Source: Myxococcus qinghaiensis
GTDB taxonomy: Bacteria; Myxococcota; Myxococcia; Myxococcales; Myxococcaceae
DNA length: 64,000 nt
Assembly (NCBI RefSeq): GCF_024198215.1
Contig: NZ_JAKCFA010000024.1
Span: 124,001 to 188,000 of the forward strand
Direction: 5' to 3'
A program made the translations under genes and the position numbers. Positions 25,150-33,185 of the stretch are shown here, piece after piece; positions within the stretch are counted from its first letter, which is position 1, and the number at the start of each line of letters is the position of its first letter. The notes beneath the pieces were generated by a model that was not told the origin of the DNA, did no database searches, and saw nothing but the letters and a program-made list of their open reading frames with translations.

Positions 25150-26049
25150 TCAGTCGTTCAGCACCACGGCCAGGCCGTGGGAGAAGGGCTGGGCGGAGGC
25201 GAAGCGGGGTGTCACCGCCCAGCTTCCGTCCGCGCGCAGATAGCCGAACCTGCCGTCCTGCTTCACGGCCGCCAGCCCCTCCGAGAACGCGCCATTCACC
25301 GCCTGGAAGCGGGGCTCGATGACCATGGCCCCCTTCCGGTCGATGAAGCCATAGACACCCTTCACCTTCACGGGCGCGAGTCCCTCGCGAAACGCGCACT
25401 CCGTCAGGCACTCGTCCCAGCTCGAGAAGCCGGGCTCCAGCACCCAGGCGCCGGACTCGTCCACGAAGCCGAACTTCTTGCCCTTCATGACGAGCGCCAG
25501 CCCGTCCGAGAAGCGGCCCATCGTCTTGAAGTCGAAGCTGGCGAGACACTGGCCCTTGGGGTCGATGAGCCGGCTCTCCTCGCCCGGAGGGCTCTTCTTC
25601 AGGACGACGTGCGCCTTGCCGTCGACGAAGGGCCGGGCGAGTCCGCCGCCGAACCCGTCCAGCACCACCTCGCCCTTCCTGTTGATGTACGAGTCAGAGG
25701 CCTTCGCCCCCGCGCGCATCACCGGCGCGAGCCCCGAGCCGAAGCGCCCCACATTCACGTAGGTGGCCCCGGCCACGACGTACTTCGTGAAGTTCGCCTT
25801 GAACTCCACCGGCAACACGAGCGTGCCCTTCACGTCGATGAAGCCCTCGTCCGTCAGGGCCAGTCCATCGCTGAAGCCGCTGAAGGCGCGCGTCACCTTC
25901 AGCGAAGTCTGTCCCTTCACGTCGATGAAGACCCAGCCATCGCCGGCGGGCATGCGGGCCTGGCCTTCGTTGAAGGTGAAGGGAGTCCCATGGGGGCTGG
26001 GGATGACCAGCTCCCCCTTCGTGTCGATGAAGCCGTAACGCGTTTTCAC
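25150..26049 (-). CDS. WG-repeat protein
   Basis: 299 aa with repeated beta units of the KWGFID type: RYGFIDTKGELVIP, GWVFIDVKGQTSL, EGFIDVKGTLVLP, SYINRKGEVVL, RLIDPKGQCL, KFGFVDESGAWVL, VYGFIDRKGAMVI, RFGYLRADGSWAV, spaced 30-45 residues. No signal peptide, so probably cytoplasmic or non-classically located. Likely a protein-binding scaffold. The 39-bp gap from the GH71 stop would allow read-through from that gene. Confidence 0.85.
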   Translation of the reverse strand: MKTRYGFIDTKGELVIPSPHGTPFTFNEGQARMPAGDGWVFIDVKGQTSLKVTRAFSGFSDGLALTDEGFIDVKGTLVLPVEFKANFTKYVVAGATYVNVGRFGSGLAPVMRAGAKASDSYINRKGEVVLDGFGGGLARPFVDGKAHVVLKKSPPGEESRLIDPKGQCLASFDFKTMGRFSDGLALVMKGKKFGFVDESGAWVLEPGFSSWDECLTECAFREGLAPVKVKGVYGFIDRKGAMVIEPRFQAVNGAFSEGLAAVKQDGRFGYLRADGSWAVTPRFASAQPFSHGLAVVLND

Positions 26050-26088
26050 GCCAGGGACCCTACCGTCCGGGCCGTGGCGCGTCGATGC

Positions 26089-28203
26089 TCACGGCCGCGC
26101 GCAGGAGCGTCCACCGCCCGCGTGATACATGAGGTCCTGGTAGACGGTTTGCGCGAGGATTTGCGTCTTGCTCTCCAGGCGCTGGACGGTGACACCGCCG
26201 CGCTGGAGCTCGAAGACAGGCGTGGTGCCGGGCACCAGCGGAGCCTGGAAGGCCGTCACTCCCGCGCTCGTCACGTCCAGCGTGCGCACGTCGGTGCCCT
26301 GGGTGATGACCAGCCGGCCCGGCTCCTTGAGGAAGGCGAGCAGCTCCACCTGGTTGGACGCGGCCACCCCGCCCCGCAGCTTCATGGCGCGCGCCGTCTG
26401 CTTCGCGGCGTTGTAGGGCGCGTCCGTGCGGTGCCGACGGTGCGTGTAATAGAGCGTGTCGCGGACGATGGTGGGGCGCTGCCCCGTCTTGAACCAGGTC
26501 GTGTAGTACGCAATCCAATCCATGATGACGTAGCCGCGCTCCTGGGACGCCGTCATCCACGACTCGCCGTAGTCCGTCAGCGTCAGCAACGTAATCCAGT
26601 CCGCGTCGCCCTCCATCGCCTTCTCGAACTGCGTGCGGAACGCGAGGCTGTTCTGCGCCTCCCAGTACACGCGGCTGCTGTTCTCGCTGTCGGTGAGCTT
26701 GTGGCGCACGTCCTCGAACGCGACGGGGGACATCCACAGCTTGCCTCGGCGGTGCGACTCCACGCTCCAGCGGCGCATGTTCTCCCCGGACTGCGCGGTG
26801 CGCTCGCCCCACGTGGAGAAGCCCGTCACCAGGTTGTTCCACTCCGCATACTTCGTCACGTCGCCCGTGTACGACAGCAGCGGCCAGTACGTGACTTGGA
26901 TGCCCTGCGCCGCGAGCCGCGTCTTCAGCTCCGTCCAGAAGGACACCGACTTGCGCTCCGGGTTGAAGCTGGCCAGGACGATGGCCCCGTTGAGCTTGTG
27001 CACGGACGGGTGCTGCGCCACGGAGGCAATCATCGACACCAGTCCATCCGTGGTGCCCGTGGCCTCGGTGGGGAAGTCCGGACTGAGGACGATGCGGAAC
27101 TCCGGGTCCACCGCCGCGGCCGCCGCGAGCATGACGGTGAGCTGATTGTTCCGCGTGTCCGACGAGACGCGGTACGGGTGCTCGTAGATGAAGCCGTCCA
27201 TCCCGGAGGCAATCGCGCGGCGCACCTCCGTCTCGAAGTCACGCTGCCGCCACGCGCTGTCGGCCCAGGGGGCTCGGGGCAACGGCCTGTCCCGCATCAG
27301 TCCGCCGATGTTCGCGTACTCGCCGTTGCGCGACTCGGGCGTCATCCAGCCCGTCCAGTAGTCCGACGCGGGCTGCGCGTTGTCGATGGAGATGGGGAAG
27401 ATGGGGTAATAGAAACCGAAGACCTTCTTCGGCGCCGCGCGCAGCACCGCCGTCGTCGGCATGTCGAACGGGTAGCACTCGGAGATGGGCGTCGGCGCGG
27501 GCGCCAGCGTGGCGCTCAGCTCCAGGTTGAAGCGCGCATCGGACGTGTTCGCCGCCGACTGGTGCAGCTCCACCGCGAGGACGTTCGTCCCCGTGCGCAG
27601 CGCCGCCGCGTCGATGCCCTGACTCACCCACGTCTGCTCCTCCGCGGGCACCGCGATGGTGGCGGGCGCCAGCGTGCGGTAGCCCACCGCTCCAGCGGGC
27701 AGGTTGCTGCGGAAGACCTCCGTGCCGTTCAGGTAGACGATGGCGCCGTCATCCCGCTGCAACCGCACCAACAACTCGCGGACTCGCGCCGCGTCCGCGA
27801 CGGTGAAGGCGTGCCGGAAGTACGTGGTGATGTGCTTGTTGGTGGCGTTGGCGCCGTAGGAGACCGACGTGGCCAGGTCCGTCTCCGCGTAGCCCAGCGG
27901 CGAGGCTCCCGCTGCCCAGGCCGCGTCCGCGAAACCCGTCGCCGTCCACGCCGTGCCCAGGTCCACCCCTGTGTCCAGGTAGCGCCACGAAGCGCCCGTC
28001 GCGACGAGCACCGTCGTCAGCGAGGGTGCCGCGGCGGCAACCAGGTCGGCTTCCGGCGCCGTGGGAAACACGCCCGCCTCGGGTGCTCCGTCCTCGGTGG
28101 GAAGCGACTCGTCCGGGGCGCCTCCCGCGCACGACATCGAGAGCAGGGGTGCCAACAAGAACGCGGCGAGCCGCGCCCTGGCGAACTCCATGGTGATGCG
28201 CAT
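26089..28203 (-). CDS. GH71 alpha-1,3-glucanase-like secreted hydrolase
   Basis: 704 aa. Signal peptide ending SMSC (possible lipidation), an acidic linker, a jelly-roll carbohydrate-binding-like domain (about 65-235: WRYLDTGVDLGTAW, LLVRLQRDDGAIVYLNG, NVLAVELHQ), then a GH71 catalytic domain (about 245-600) with VFGFYYPIFPIS, AIASGMDGFIYEH, LNGAIVLASFNPER, MSPVAFEDVRHK and the signature-like TDYGESW. GH71 enzymes cut alpha-1,3-glucan of fungal walls and biofilms, fitting predation on fungi. ATG 28203 has GAGG 7 nt upstream. Confidence 0.85.
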   Translation of the reverse strand: MRITMEFARARLAAFLLAPLLSMSCAGGAPDESLPTEDGAPEAGVFPTAPEADLVAAAAPSLTTVLVATGASWRYLDTGVDLGTAWTATGFADAAWAAGASPLGYAETDLATSVSYGANATNKHITTYFRHAFTVADAARVRELLVRLQRDDGAIVYLNGTEVFRSNLPAGAVGYRTLAPATIAVPAEEQTWVSQGIDAAALRTGTNVLAVELHQSAANTSDARFNLELSATLAPAPTPISECYPFDMPTTAVLRAAPKKVFGFYYPIFPISIDNAQPASDYWTGWMTPESRNGEYANIGGLMRDRPLPRAPWADSAWRQRDFETEVRRAIASGMDGFIYEHPYRVSSDTRNNQLTVMLAAAAAVDPEFRIVLSPDFPTEATGTTDGLVSMIASVAQHPSVHKLNGAIVLASFNPERKSVSFWTELKTRLAAQGIQVTYWPLLSYTGDVTKYAEWNNLVTGFSTWGERTAQSGENMRRWSVESHRRGKLWMSPVAFEDVRHKLTDSENSSRVYWEAQNSLAFRTQFEKAMEGDADWITLLTLTDYGESWMTASQERGYVIMDWIAYYTTWFKTGQRPTIVRDTLYYTHRRHRTDAPYNAAKQTARAMKLRGGVAASNQVELLAFLKEPGRLVITQGTDVRTLDVTSAGVTAFQAPLVPGTTPVFELQRGGVTVQRLESKTQILAQTVYQDLMYHAGGGRSCARP

Positions 28204-28341
28204 CGGTCGACCTCGAGGGGCGCTTCATCCGGGGGGATGAAGAGGGGGTTACCCTCGGGACACGGGAGGTCCCCAGATGGCGCACGCTTTCGCGCTTTTC
28301 CTGCAAGTCATTGAGCCGCGCGACACATCGGCACGCTCACG

Positions 28342-28959
28342 TCATGGCAGCAGTGCTTCCTTCCGCTTCAGCTTCTTCGCGAGCGTCGTGTAGGACCACT
28401 CGCCCTCTTCATCCACCAGCCCCTTGGCGAGCAGCTTGCTCAACTGGGGGCCAATCTCGCTGGAGTGGCCGATGAGGTGATGGTCCGCGCGCACCTTGTC
28501 GATGGCGTCCTCGCGGTCATCCGAGACGACGAGCCGGGCGGACAGCGTGTCGGCGTAGGTGGAGTAGTCGTTGTAGTAGGTCCACGCCACACCCTGGAGG
28601 GAGAAGTCCCCCAGCACGACAATCTCTCCGTGGAAGAGGAGGTTGTGGGCCTTGAGCGAGCCGCCGACGAAGAGCAGCGAGTAGTCGAAGCCCTCGTGGA
28701 TGATGTTGCCCTCCACCACCAGGTCTCCCGCGACGAGCAGGCGGCCCTGGTCCTCCAGGATGAGGTTGCCGTTCACCGTGACACTCTTCGCGTCGAAGGT
28801 CTGGTCCTGGCCCTCGGAGAGGGTCAGGCCCTGCGCCACCTGCTTCACTTCGGCGGACGGTGTCAGCTTCGCCTTGAGCGCGGCTCGCTTGCCGGCCGAG
28901 CCAGCTTGTGCGTGGAGCGAGCCTTCCTGCAGCAACTTTTCGAAGAGCGTCATGTTCAC
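28342..28959 (-). CDS. Bactofilin-like beta-solenoid protein (second copy type)
   Basis: 205 aa. Residues 45-125 show solenoid-like repeats: DAKSVTVNGNLILED, GRLLVAGDLVVEGNII, SLLFVGGSLKAHNLLF, GEIVVLGDFSLQGVA. Flanking parts are helical and charged (C-terminal KLLAKGLVDEEGEWSY). No signal peptide. It resembles the protein at 18370-18969 in architecture but not closely in sequence. Function unknown; a cytoplasmic scaffold or polymer is a guess. It stands alone between the GH71 gene and a divergent outer-membrane protein gene. Confidence 0.6.
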   Translation of the reverse strand: MNMTLFEKLLQEGSLHAQAGSAGKRAALKAKLTPSAEVKQVAQGLTLSEGQDQTFDAKSVTVNGNLILEDQGRLLVAGDLVVEGNIIHEGFDYSLLFVGGSLKAHNLLFHGEIVVLGDFSLQGVAWTYYNDYSTYADTLSARLVVSDDREDAIDKVRADHHLIGHSSEIGPQLSKLLAKGLVDEEGEWSYTTLAKKLKRKEALLP

Positions 28960-29081
28960 AGGCTAGAAGTCCACCCGGGAGCTGACGAGCGAAATGTCCG
29001 GGCCGGATCTCCCTGGGAAGCCTCGGCCGCCCGGCTCCGGGTATACTGGGGACTCGGCCGGGAAAACGGTGTGAGGTCCGC

Positions 29082-30122
29082 GTGGCATCGACCAGGACTG
29101 TCCCAAGGGTTTCGACGCTCGGGAGTGTGAGCGCTCGGGGCGCGCTGCTTGCCTGTGCGCTGCTCTTCGCCCATGCGGCGGTCGCGCAGACCACGGAGGA
29201 CCGGGCCTACGTTGGCGTCACCTTCGCGCGCGGCACCGAGATTGGCTCACAGGGCGGCAGACTGGATGAGCGCAGGCAGTTGGACCTGCGCATCCCCCTC
29301 CCGCCCCTGTTCCTGGGCCGCACGGTGCTCGTGCCCTCCTTCGGTTACGAGACGCGCTTCATGGGACTGGAGCAGCACGGTCCGCTGGCCGACGTGTCGG
29401 AGGAGGAGCTGGGTCGGCAGTTCCATCGCTTCCAGCTCGGCCTCACGCTGATTCGTCCGCTCTCGCCCCGGTGGATGCTGGTGACGGGCGCGGTGGCGAA
29501 CACGCGCACGGACTTCAAGAGCTCCTTCGACTTCGGACTGGACACCTCGTGGGTGGGCTTCGCCATGGCGAACTACCTGATTGGTGGAGACCCGGACGTG
29601 AGGCTGACGTTCGGCCTGGTGGCGCTGTATCCGTTCGACGCCACGCCCGTCATCCCCATGCTGGCCTTCGCCTACCGCAAGGGGCCGTACATCCTGGAGG
29701 TGGGTCTGCCTCGGCTCGCCATGCTGTACAAGGTGGGCGACGGGGTGGAGCTGGGCATCACCGGCATGTTCGACCAGCAGGTCTTCCGCTCGCGCATCCC
29801 GTATGACGGGCAGGGCCCCATGCCGCAGTACATCCGTGAGACGGCGCTGCGCTTCGGCCCCACGGTGAATGCGCGCCTGGGCAGTGGAAACCTCTGGGTC
29901 AGCTCGTCCATCGGGCTCGACTTGCTGAACGACTATGCGCTGCTCGACAAAAACCGGGACCGGGTGGAGCTGGGGATGCTCCAGTCCACGGGCCCGGCGC
30001 CCTATCTGAGGGTGTCGCTCGGCTGGCGTCCGCCCCGTCGTGCCAGGGAAGCCGTCCGCCCCATCGGCGGCACGCCGGAGCAGGCTCCGGCGAAGGGCAA
30101 CCCCCCGTCGCTCATCCGATGA
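29082..30122 (+). CDS. Outer-membrane beta-barrel protein (DUF6268-like)
   Basis: 346 aa. Signal peptide ending AHAAVAQ (cleavage about residue 35), then alternating amphipathic strands with aromatic ends (RTVLVPSFGYETRF, RFQLGLTLIRPLSPRW, VRLTFGLVALYPF, GPYILEVGLPRLAMLYKV, PYLRVSLGWRPP), consistent with a 10-14 strand barrel in the outer membrane. Start GTG 29082 has GAGG 6 nt upstream. A TATACT at 29042-29047 could be its -10 box, though no -35 is evident. Its stop overlaps the convergent DHA kinase gene by 11 bp. Confidence 0.75.
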   Translation: MASTRTVPRVSTLGSVSARGALLACALLFAHAAVAQTTEDRAYVGVTFARGTEIGSQGGRLDERRQLDLRIPLPPLFLGRTVLVPSFGYETRFMGLEQHGPLADVSEEELGRQFHRFQLGLTLIRPLSPRWMLVTGAVANTRTDFKSSFDFGLDTSWVGFAMANYLIGGDPDVRLTFGLVALYPFDATPVIPMLAFAYRKGPYILEVGLPRLAMLYKVGDGVELGITGMFDQQVFRSRIPYDGQGPMPQYIRETALRFGPTVNARLGSGNLWVSSSIGLDLLNDYALLDKNRDRVELGMLQSTGPAPYLRVSLGWRPPRRAREAVRPIGGTPEQAPAKGNPPSLIR

Positions 30123-31809
30123 AGGGCGTGAGCGCCTTCAGCCAGACGACGACGGCGGCCGCGCCCGCATCGGGCACACCGAGCGCCCTGCTCCCCAGGT
30201 AGCTGGCGCGTCCGAGCCGGGGCTGCATGCCCGCTGTGGCCTCCGCGCCCCGCGCTCCTTCGCGCACCGTCGCGGCCCAGGCCTCGGCGGTCGGCGCTCC
30301 GGCCTTCAGCTCTCGCGCGAAGGCATCGGCCGCGGGCTTGAGCGCATCCAGCATCGTGCGGTCTCCGGGCCTGGCCCCGCCGAGCTGCGCCACCGCGTCG
30401 ACGGCGAGGACGAACGCGTCCGCCCAGGCCGGAGCATCGGTGGAGCCCTCGGAGAGCCGGCGCGCGGCGCGCAGCAACGCGGTGGCGTAGAACGGCCCCG
30501 AGCTTCCGCCGATGGCACGCCGCAGGGCATCGCCGATGGCCGTGAGCGCCCGTGAGGGAGTCGTCCACGAGGACTCGGGCAGGGCGCGAATCGCCGCCGC
30601 GCCGCGCGACAGGCTGAGCCCCAGGTCGCCATCTCCCGCCGCGCTGTCGAGTTCAGTCAGGCGGACTTCACTCGCCTCGAAGGCGGCGGCGACGGCGAGC
30701 GCGGCGTCCCTCACGCGCTCCATTCCAGGCTGACGAGGCTCCTGGGTGGGAGGCGCGGACGGCGTGGCGGTAACGGGCCGAGCAGGCCGCGCGGGTGCGA
30801 GCCGGCCCTCGCCTCCCCAGGCGGGCGCGGTCGTCTTCGCGTCGAGCCAGCCCAGGCGCGCGTCATCCAGCTTCAGCACGGACAGAGAGCAGCCCGGCAT
30901 CTCCAGCGCGGAGAGGAACGTCCCGGTCCACGCGCGCTCCACCCGCAGGCCGCGCTCGCCGAGAAGGGTCAGCGCGCGGCGCGTGACGATGGCCAGCTCC
31001 ATGGGGGGCGTGCCGCCCAGTCCGTTCACGAGCAGGGCCACGCGGGTGCTCGCGCCGAAGCTCCGGTCCTCCAGGATGGTGGCGAGCAGCGACTCCACCA
31101 GGGCATCAGCGGCCTGGAGCGGCGCGCGGCGCACGCCCTGCTCTCCGTGGATGCCCAGGCCCAGCTCGATTTCGTCGTCGCCCAGGGTGAAGCCAGGACG
31201 GCCCGCCGCCGGCACGGTGCACGGGCCGAGCGCGACGCCCATGGTGCCCAGCTCCGCCGAGGCCGCCTGGGCTTCTCCGAGCACGTCCTTCAGGGGCAGC
31301 CCCGCTGCCGCGGCGGCTCCCGCCACCTTGTGGACCAGGACGGTGCCAGCGATGCCGCGACGTCGCGCGGGCTCGACGGTGTCGCGCAGGGCGACGTCAT
31401 CGGCGACCACGACGACCTCCACCGGGATGCCTTCCGCGCGAGCCAACTCGGCGGCGAGGCCGAAGTTGAGCCGGTCTCCGGTGTAGTTCTTCACCACGAG
31501 GAGCGAGCCCGCGGGGCCTGACACCGCGCGAATGGCGGCGAGCACGGCGTCGGTGCTGGGCGAGGTGAACACGTCCCCCGCCACCGCCGCGTCGAGCATG
31601 CCCGCGCCGACATAACCCGCGTGCGCCGGCTCATGTCCGCTGCCGCCACCGGAGATGACGGAGACCTTGCGCTGCCGAGGGTCGGCCGGTGTGTCGGCGC
31701 GGATGACCACCGTCTCGTCGTCGAGCAACACCTGCCCTGGAGCAAGCGCGACGAATCCCTCCAGCATCTGCCTCACGACGGCCCTGGGCTCATTGACGAG
31801 CTTCTTCAC
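30112..31809 (-). CDS. dhaK: Dihydroxyacetone kinase, DhaK-DhaL fusion
   Basis: 565 aa single-chain ATP-dependent dihydroxyacetone (glycerone) kinase. DhaK part: GGGSGHEPAHAGYVG and the covalent-binding His in GLGIHGEQG. A Pro/Ala-rich linker near residue 345-375 leads to DhaL with the magnesium site DSAAGDGDLG and GGSSGPFYATALLRA. It feeds glycerone into glycolysis as DHAP. Start GTG 31809 is preceded by AAGGAG 9 nt upstream; the in-frame ATG farther up lacks such a site. Its 3' end overlaps the convergent barrel gene by 11 bp. Confidence 0.92.
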   Translation of the reverse strand: MKKLVNEPRAVVRQMLEGFVALAPGQVLLDDETVVIRADTPADPRQRKVSVISGGGSGHEPAHAGYVGAGMLDAAVAGDVFTSPSTDAVLAAIRAVSGPAGSLLVVKNYTGDRLNFGLAAELARAEGIPVEVVVVADDVALRDTVEPARRRGIAGTVLVHKVAGAAAAAGLPLKDVLGEAQAASAELGTMGVALGPCTVPAAGRPGFTLGDDEIELGLGIHGEQGVRRAPLQAADALVESLLATILEDRSFGASTRVALLVNGLGGTPPMELAIVTRRALTLLGERGLRVERAWTGTFLSALEMPGCSLSVLKLDDARLGWLDAKTTAPAWGGEGRLAPARPARPVTATPSAPPTQEPRQPGMERVRDAALAVAAAFEASEVRLTELDSAAGDGDLGLSLSRGAAAIRALPESSWTTPSRALTAIGDALRRAIGGSSGPFYATALLRAARRLSEGSTDAPAWADAFVLAVDAVAQLGGARPGDRTMLDALKPAADAFARELKAGAPTAEAWAATVREGARGAEATAGMQPRLGRASYLGSRALGVPDAGAAAVVVWLKALTPFIG

Positions 31810-32083
31810 CGGTTCCTGCTCCTTGGCGGGGACGGCCTGAACGGCGGGAGTAAAGCACGGGCGTCCCGGCACGACGTCCGGAGGAGCGACACGACGAGCG
31901 AGGCCCGCATCGGAAACGTCCGCCAACCATCGCCGCGCCCCCATACGGACCCAGCCCGTGGAACGGGTCATCTGGCGGCGTCCTGGATTCCCTTCCGCAG
32001 GGGCGTCCCTCCCCCTTCGACCTTGGGCCAGAAATCGCTTGCCGGGCCGGGGCGGAGAGACCTAGCTAGGGCTCGGGGAGCGC

Positions 32084-33181
32084 ATGTCCTTTCTCGTCAT
32101 CCTGCTGACCGCGGGATTCTTCACCATCCTCTTCTCCCAGTTCGGGCATCGACTTCCCGCGAGGAACTCGCTCATCTGGTGGTTGGTGGCGCTGTTCCTC
32201 CTGACCACCGTCATCAATCCCGACCTGTTCCGCCCGGTCATCCGGGTGCTGGGCATCGAGCTCGTCAGCAACTTCGTGCTCGGCGGGATGATGATGTTCC
32301 TGTTCTTCCAGATGGTGGAGCAGCAGGCGGAGAACCGGCGCTTCTCCCGACAGATTGTCGAGCTCACCACCAGCTTCGCCGCCCAGCAGTTCCCCAAGGA
32401 GGCCGCGCGGCACCTGGCTGGCGAGGGACGCAAGGTGCTCATCCTCCTGCCCTGCTTCAACGAGGCCGGCTCGCTGCCGGAGGTGCTCCCCCGGCTCGCC
32501 GCGCTCGAATCCCGAAGCACCGGTGAGGAGCGCTTCGCCTTCTGCGTGGTGGACGATGGCTCCCTGGACGATACGCCTCGCCTGCTCGCCACGCTCGCGC
32601 CCCTGGGCCACGTCACCCACAGCACCAACGTCGGCGTGGCCGGAGCGCTCTTGACGGGCTTCAAGCTCGCGCGGGTCCTGGACGCGGACCAGGTCGTCCA
32701 ATGCGACTCCGACGGCCAGCACCCCATCGAGGAGATTCCCCGCCTGGTGGCGCTCGCCCGTCAGCGGGGCGCGGACCTCATCATCGGCTCACGCTTCGTG
32801 CCGCCGGAGCCCACGGCCAACGCGGTGTCCAATCCCCTGCGCAGCACCACCCCGCTGCGGCGCACGGGTGGAATGCTCGTCACGCTCGTGCTGGGCCTGT
32901 TCGGCCGGCAGGCGCGAGTGAGCGACCCGACCTCCGGCTTCCGCGTCTACTCGCGGCGGGCCGTGCAGGAGCTGCTGCGCGCGATGCCGGACGAATATCC
33001 GGAGCCCGAGTCCATCGCGTTGCTCGCCCTCCGCGGCCTGCGCATCGAAGAGGTCCTGGTGGAGATGACGCCGCGCACCCAGGGCGTCTCCAGCTTGAGT
33101 GGACTGAAGAGCATCCGGTTCATGGTCAAGGTCACCACCGCGCTGCTGGGGCTGCGCGTCCGCTCGCTGGTGGGAGGCTGA
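32084..33181 (+). CDS. DUF2304-glycosyltransferase family 2 fusion
   Basis: 365 aa. Residues 1-105 are a three-helix DUF2304 domain (LVILLTAGFFTILFSQFG, LIWWLVALFLLTTVI, FVLGGMMMFLFFQMVEQQAENRR). Residues 115-330 are a GT2 domain with LILLPCFNEAGSLPEVL, VVDDGSLDDTP, NVGVAGALLTGF and QCDSDGQHP (DxD). DUF2304 and GT2 are usually separate neighbouring genes. DPM1-like GT2s make polyprenyl-phosphate sugars at the inner membrane. The next gene follows after 4 bp, a probable GT-C-like acceptor enzyme. The 274 bp upstream, back to the DHA kinase start, hold no gene. Confidence 0.88.
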   Translation: MSFLVILLTAGFFTILFSQFGHRLPARNSLIWWLVALFLLTTVINPDLFRPVIRVLGIELVSNFVLGGMMMFLFFQMVEQQAENRRFSRQIVELTTSFAAQQFPKEAARHLAGEGRKVLILLPCFNEAGSLPEVLPRLAALESRSTGEERFAFCVVDDGSLDDTPRLLATLAPLGHVTHSTNVGVAGALLTGFKLARVLDADQVVQCDSDGQHPIEEIPRLVALARQRGADLIIGSRFVPPEPTANAVSNPLRSTTPLRRTGGMLVTLVLGLFGRQARVSDPTSGFRVYSRRAVQELLRAMPDEYPEPESIALLALRGLRIEEVLVEMTPRTQGVSSLSGLKSIRFMVKVTTALLGLRVRSLVGG

Positions 33182-33185
33182 GCGG

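Noticed and set aside
25177..28314. Long plus-strand open frame antisense to WG and GH71 genes
   Set aside because: Arg/Ala/Gly/His-rich composition and no domain; a GC-skew shadow of two real minus-strand genes.
29042..29047. TATACT as a firm promoter of the barrel gene
   Set aside because: Good -10 hexamer, but no -35 at a proper distance, so only mentioned with the gene.
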